From the NCBI GenBank assembly GCA_002498725.1, contig DAIJ01000010.1, positions 92,572-139,354 on the forward strand: 46,783 bases of DNA, given 5' to 3'. The stretch comes from Euryarchaeota archaeon UBA23 (GTDB lineage: Archaea > Thermoplasmatota > Poseidoniia > Poseidoniales > Thalassarchaeaceae). The notes below the pieces were generated by a model. That model did no database searches. It was not told where the DNA came from and saw only the letters and a list, made by a program, of their open reading frames with translations. Position 1 is the stretch's first letter; every line of letters starts with the position of its first letter. A program made the translations under genes and the position numbers. Shown piece by piece: positions 43,926 through 46,783 of the stretch.

Positions 43926-45182
43926 TTATTCTCCCCACTCAGTAAGTAGTTCCCAAGAATCTCCCATTGTAAGACATTCCATTCCGTGTTTTGTTCTTAC
44001 ATAGGTATCTTCAGTGCCTACAGCACCTTCTTGATAGAGAACTTTTGGTTCAATAGCCATAGTGCCACCAATTGGTAATTCTCTATCAAATCCCTCAGCG
44101 ACAACTGGAGTCTCATCCAATTCTAATCCTACAGAGTGGCCTAGAAAAACAGCCTGTTCCGGAGGCATACCCATTAGATGATCTGCATAACCCATTTCTT
44201 CAGCCATTGTACTAGCATTCCTCCAAGCGTGTGAACAATTATCCCCTCTTTGTAGACTGCTAACAACTGAATTTCTAATTTCAACCATATCCGAAAGCCT
44301 TTCATGCCATTTATTCGATAATTTTCCACTGGAGAACATCCTAGTACAATCAGAAACATATCCCCTATGTAAGTGAACAATATCTACAATCACAGGTTCA
44401 TTTGGATTTATTTTTGCATGCCCTGCTCCTAAACTCGAGATAGGACTCGCCCCCAGCCCTCCTAATGCCGAATCAAAGTACGAAGGAATAGCTCCAGACC
44501 TTCCAGCAGCAATTACTACTCTATCACAATCCATAGGCCATCTTCTCATTCTGATACGCCCACCAAAACCTGCAGTTCTACTCACTTCATCGGCTGCAGC
44601 AGCAATCTCTAATTCAGTACGCCCACTTCCTCCCATTTCTTTGACAGCCTGAAACATTTCTCTATTTATTCTTCCACTCTCTCGGTGCATTTCTATTTCC
44701 CAATCTGACTTGATTTCTCTTAGGGAATAAAGAATTGGAGTACAGTCTTCTATTTTTCCAAGATTGTTTAATTTTTCCGAGAAAAATTTCCATCTTTTAT
44801 GTGGTAACTTTTCAGCTAACATTGCTGGAGCTTTATTTCCTCCTAAATCACGTATACTTTTTTCCAGATTATTCATTCTTGGTTGAGGTAAAATAGGATC
44901 AGGAGCATCACTTTCTCCGGCTTCAAAAGTTGCTCTTGAAATAGATTTTTTTACCCAATGTATGTTTTGGATATCTGAGCCCTCTGCTCCAATTAATATC
45001 ATTCCATTTTGTCGACCACCAGTTAGCCAATATAGCTCTACTGGGTCATCAATCAAAACAGATTCAATACCTCTTTCTGCGAGCCTTTTAGATAGTCTAA
45101 ATCTACGTTCTTCTAACTCTCTTGTAGGCACACGCCAGTCTTCATTGTCAGAACCCATGAGTCTGCCCGCATCCCACGTCAT
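43926..45182 (-). CDS. M24-family Xaa-Pro aminopeptidase
   Basis: The product of about 418 residues is a pita-bread-fold metallopeptidase that should remove N-terminal residues before proline. All five metal ligands appear: VIVDIVHLHRGYVSDCTR (two Asp), FLGHSVGLELDE (His), AIEPKVLY (Glu) and GTEDTY (Glu). The N-terminal half is the creatinase-like domain, and its SVLIDDPVELYWLTGG segment is typical. The ATG at 45182 is preferred; ATG 45158 or an extended frame to 45209 are alternatives. The gene is divergent from pgk and ends two bases before the DUF59-like ATG. Confidence 0.91.
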   Translation of the reverse strand: MTWDAGRLMGSDNEDWRVPTRELEERRFRLSKRLAERGIESVLIDDPVELYWLTGGRQNGMILIGAEGSDIQNIHWVKKSISRATFEAGESDAPDPILPQPRMNNLEKSIRDLGGNKAPAMLAEKLPHKRWKFFSEKLNNLGKIEDCTPILYSLREIKSDWEIEMHRESGRINREMFQAVKEMGGSGRTELEIAAAADEVSRTAGFGGRIRMRRWPMDCDRVVIAAGRSGAIPSYFDSALGGLGASPISSLGAGHAKINPNEPVIVDIVHLHRGYVSDCTRMFSSGKLSNKWHERLSDMVEIRNSVVSSLQRGDNCSHAWRNASTMAEEMGYADHLMGMPPEQAVFLGHSVGLELDETPVVAEGFDRELPIGGTMAIEPKVLYQEGAVGTEDTYVRTKHGMECLTMGDSWELLTEWGE

Positions 45183-45282
45183 GAACGAGCCACTACGCCT
45201 CTGACACAAAGGCCTTGGGTATCAAAACAACCCCCAACCCTCATCCATCATCATCAAAAGACAACCGCCAGTGGCGTAGATT

Positions 45283-46521
45283 GTGAACGGCGTACTGTCG
45301 TTGGACGACGCCTCTTTTGATGGCAAGCATGTATTGTTCCGTGTTGACATTAATTTACCCCTTCATCCAGAGACAAAGGAGTTCCTAGATGATGGCCGTT
45401 TACGAGCAATAACTGACACTCTTGATGACCTTCTCAATTCAAAGGTAGTAATTATTGGTCATCAATCAAGGCCGGGAAGAGCAGATTTTACTGATCTCTC
45501 TAGTCATAGCGAAAAACTTTCCAAAATATTGAATCGTAAAGTCAAATTCATCTCAGATGTATGTGGAGAGGATGCGATAGAGGCAATTAGAGATATGTCC
45601 GATGGAGACATAATCTGTCTCGATAACGTACGTATGCACCCTGATGAGATATCTCTCAAAAATGCGGAACCGGACCAACTAAGAAACTCTGATTTCGTTA
45701 AAACTCTGGCTCCCGAATTTGATGCTTACGTAACTGATGCCTTTGCTGCTGCACACAGAAGCACTCCTTCTTTATGTGGTTTTTCAGAAGTTCTTCCATG
45801 CTATGCAGGTCGTTTGATGGAGAGAGAAATAGACGCCCTACAAATGGCAGTCAATGACCCTCCCAGGCCATATGTGGCCATATTAGGCGGTGCAAAGGCT
45901 GATGATTCATTCAGAGTGGCCAAGAATCTAATCGATAGAGGAGTAGTAGATACTGTGGCCTTCGTTGGTGTAGTTGGAAACATGGTTCTTTGGGCAAATG
46001 GAATTGATATTGGCGAGGGTAATAAAAATTTCATTAGATCAACTCTCGGCAATGATTTTGAAATTGCATGGTCTATGGCAGAATCTCTCATAGAGAACCA
46101 CTCCTCTTTGATATTCATGCCAAAAGACGTTGCTGTTGAGGTCAATGAAGTAAGGATTGCTAAGCGTATTGATGAACTACCCGTCCCATATCCTATCTAC
46201 GACATAGGTCTAGAAACACTACAATTACTACGTCCTATACTTATGAGTGCTGAATGTATTCTTTGGAATGGTCCGGCGAGTTATTTTGAGAAGCCACAAT
46301 TTGCATTTGGTACCATAGAGGTCTTGAATATGTGTACCGAAACAAATGCAATGACAATTGTAGGAGGGGGTCACACTAGCGCATTGGTTAATTCCAGAGG
46401 AGTAAGTGATAGAGTTACTCACAATAGTACTGGAGGAGGTGCTTGCCTCCAGATGCTATGTGGGGATAAGATGCCAGTCATTGAGGCTCTTGAACAATCA
46501 TTCAAGATACATAATGGATAG
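45283..46521 (+). CDS. pgk: Phosphoglycerate kinase
   Basis: This 412-residue enzyme transfers phosphate between 1,3-bisphosphoglycerate and ADP in glycolysis or gluconeogenesis. FRVDINLPLHPETKEFLDDGRLRA at the N-terminus binds the acid substrate, GHQSRPGR and SFRVAKN line the cleft, YVAILGGAKADDSF holds the hinge, and GGGHTSALVNSRGVSDRVTHNSTGGGACLQML is the C-terminal nucleotide loop. The length matches archaeal PGK. The 70-base gap shared with the divergent peptidase gene probably holds both promoters. Confidence 0.96.
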   Translation: MNGVLSLDDASFDGKHVLFRVDINLPLHPETKEFLDDGRLRAITDTLDDLLNSKVVIIGHQSRPGRADFTDLSSHSEKLSKILNRKVKFISDVCGEDAIEAIRDMSDGDIICLDNVRMHPDEISLKNAEPDQLRNSDFVKTLAPEFDAYVTDAFAAAHRSTPSLCGFSEVLPCYAGRLMEREIDALQMAVNDPPRPYVAILGGAKADDSFRVAKNLIDRGVVDTVAFVGVVGNMVLWANGIDIGEGNKNFIRSTLGNDFEIAWSMAESLIENHSSLIFMPKDVAVEVNEVRIAKRIDELPVPYPIYDIGLETLQLLRPILMSAECILWNGPASYFEKPQFAFGTIEVLNMCTETNAMTIVGGGHTSALVNSRGVSDRVTHNSTGGGACLQMLCGDKMPVIEALEQSFKIHNG

Positions 46522-46569
46522 AGTAGGTGTCGGGATAAGTATAATCTGTAATCCCATCTACCGAGGGTT

Positions 46570-46783
46570 ATGGAAGAAGAACAACCCTCTACTGATTTAG
46601 ACGGTGCTCCGGCAACGCTCTCAGGAGAACCGACAACAGTATTTGTTAACCAAGGCCCTGTTGTCCCTGTACAAAAGAATCAAGCTGCAAAGGTAATTGG
46701 GATACTGGTTATCATCTGGGGAGCGTTCAATTTACTCGGATCGCCACTAACCCTGCTGTCGGATTTTGGAGCGACGGATCTTG
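46570..46783 (+). CDS. Partial membrane protein at window end
   Basis: An ATG at 46570, preceded by GAGGG, starts a frame that runs off the window. The first 40 residues are acidic and Pro/Thr-rich, followed by a membrane helix (AKVIGILVIIWGAFNLLGS). Only 71 residues are visible, so no family can be named. Confidence 0.6.
   Translation, partial: MEEEQPSTDLDGAPATLSGEPTTVFVNQGPVVPVQKNQAAKVIGILVIIWGAFNLLGSPLTLLSDFGATDL

Overview
The window reads as chromosomal DNA from an archaeon. It carries archaeal/eukaryotic-type information genes: the P0/P1 ribosomal stalk, eL21, Rpb4, an Spt5/NusG, Sec61-gamma/SecE, Dim1/KsgA, the archaeosine radical-SAM enzyme RaSEA, Pus10 and an AK6/Fap7 kinase. The DNA is AT-rich by eye and densely packed, with short gaps and no gene-free stretch over 300 bases. 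FtsZ, RCC1-type and cysteine-rich surface repeats, and lipobox proteins would fit a marine Thermoplasmatota lineage such as Marine Group II (Poseidoniales). That lineage assignment is inference only. I saw no rRNA, tRNA, CRISPR array, insertion sequence or prophage.

Layout. (1) 1-6.8 kb: an aminotransferase, a giant surface protein (seven RCC1-like blades plus about 15 cysteine-rich repeats), a threonine aldolase and a secreted thioredoxin-fold protein. (2) 6.8-15.4 kb: two very large overlapping genes encoding an AddB-like nuclease and an AddA/UvrD-like helicase-nuclease. (3) 15.4-22.9 kb: an M20 peptidase, a coiled-coil protein, a hexapeptide-repeat acyltransferase, RaSEA, a two-gene membrane unit faintly like a heme-copper oxidase subunit I, and YchF. 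(4) 23.0-27.8 kb, minus strand: ftsZ, then secE-spt5-L11-L1-P0-P1. (5) 27.9-33.7 kb: a CDP-alcohol phosphatidyltransferase and AK6 pair, a Ca2+/H+ antiporter, a lipoprotein thioredoxin, an amidohydrolase, an AIM24-like protein and an FAH-family enzyme. (6) 33.8-43.6 kb: DnaJ, an RND-type transporter, a DUF971 protein, Pus10, then eL21-rpoF-DUF655-ksgA and a zinc-ribbon orphan. (7) 43.6-46.8 kb: a DUF59-like protein, an M24 peptidase, phosphoglycerate kinase and a partial membrane protein.

The most unusual spot is the secE-spt5-L11 operon. The Spt5 gene carries an N-terminal domain that looks like a degenerate Nudix domain. The next gene, in the conserved L11 position, encodes only the C-terminal rRNA-binding half of L11, and the N-terminal half cannot be found in any frame nearby. 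Other points of interest are an AddAB-like pair in an archaeon, the RCC1/cysteine-repeat surface protein, possible competing RNA hairpins in front of eL21, and a perfect 16-bp inverted repeat inside ychF.
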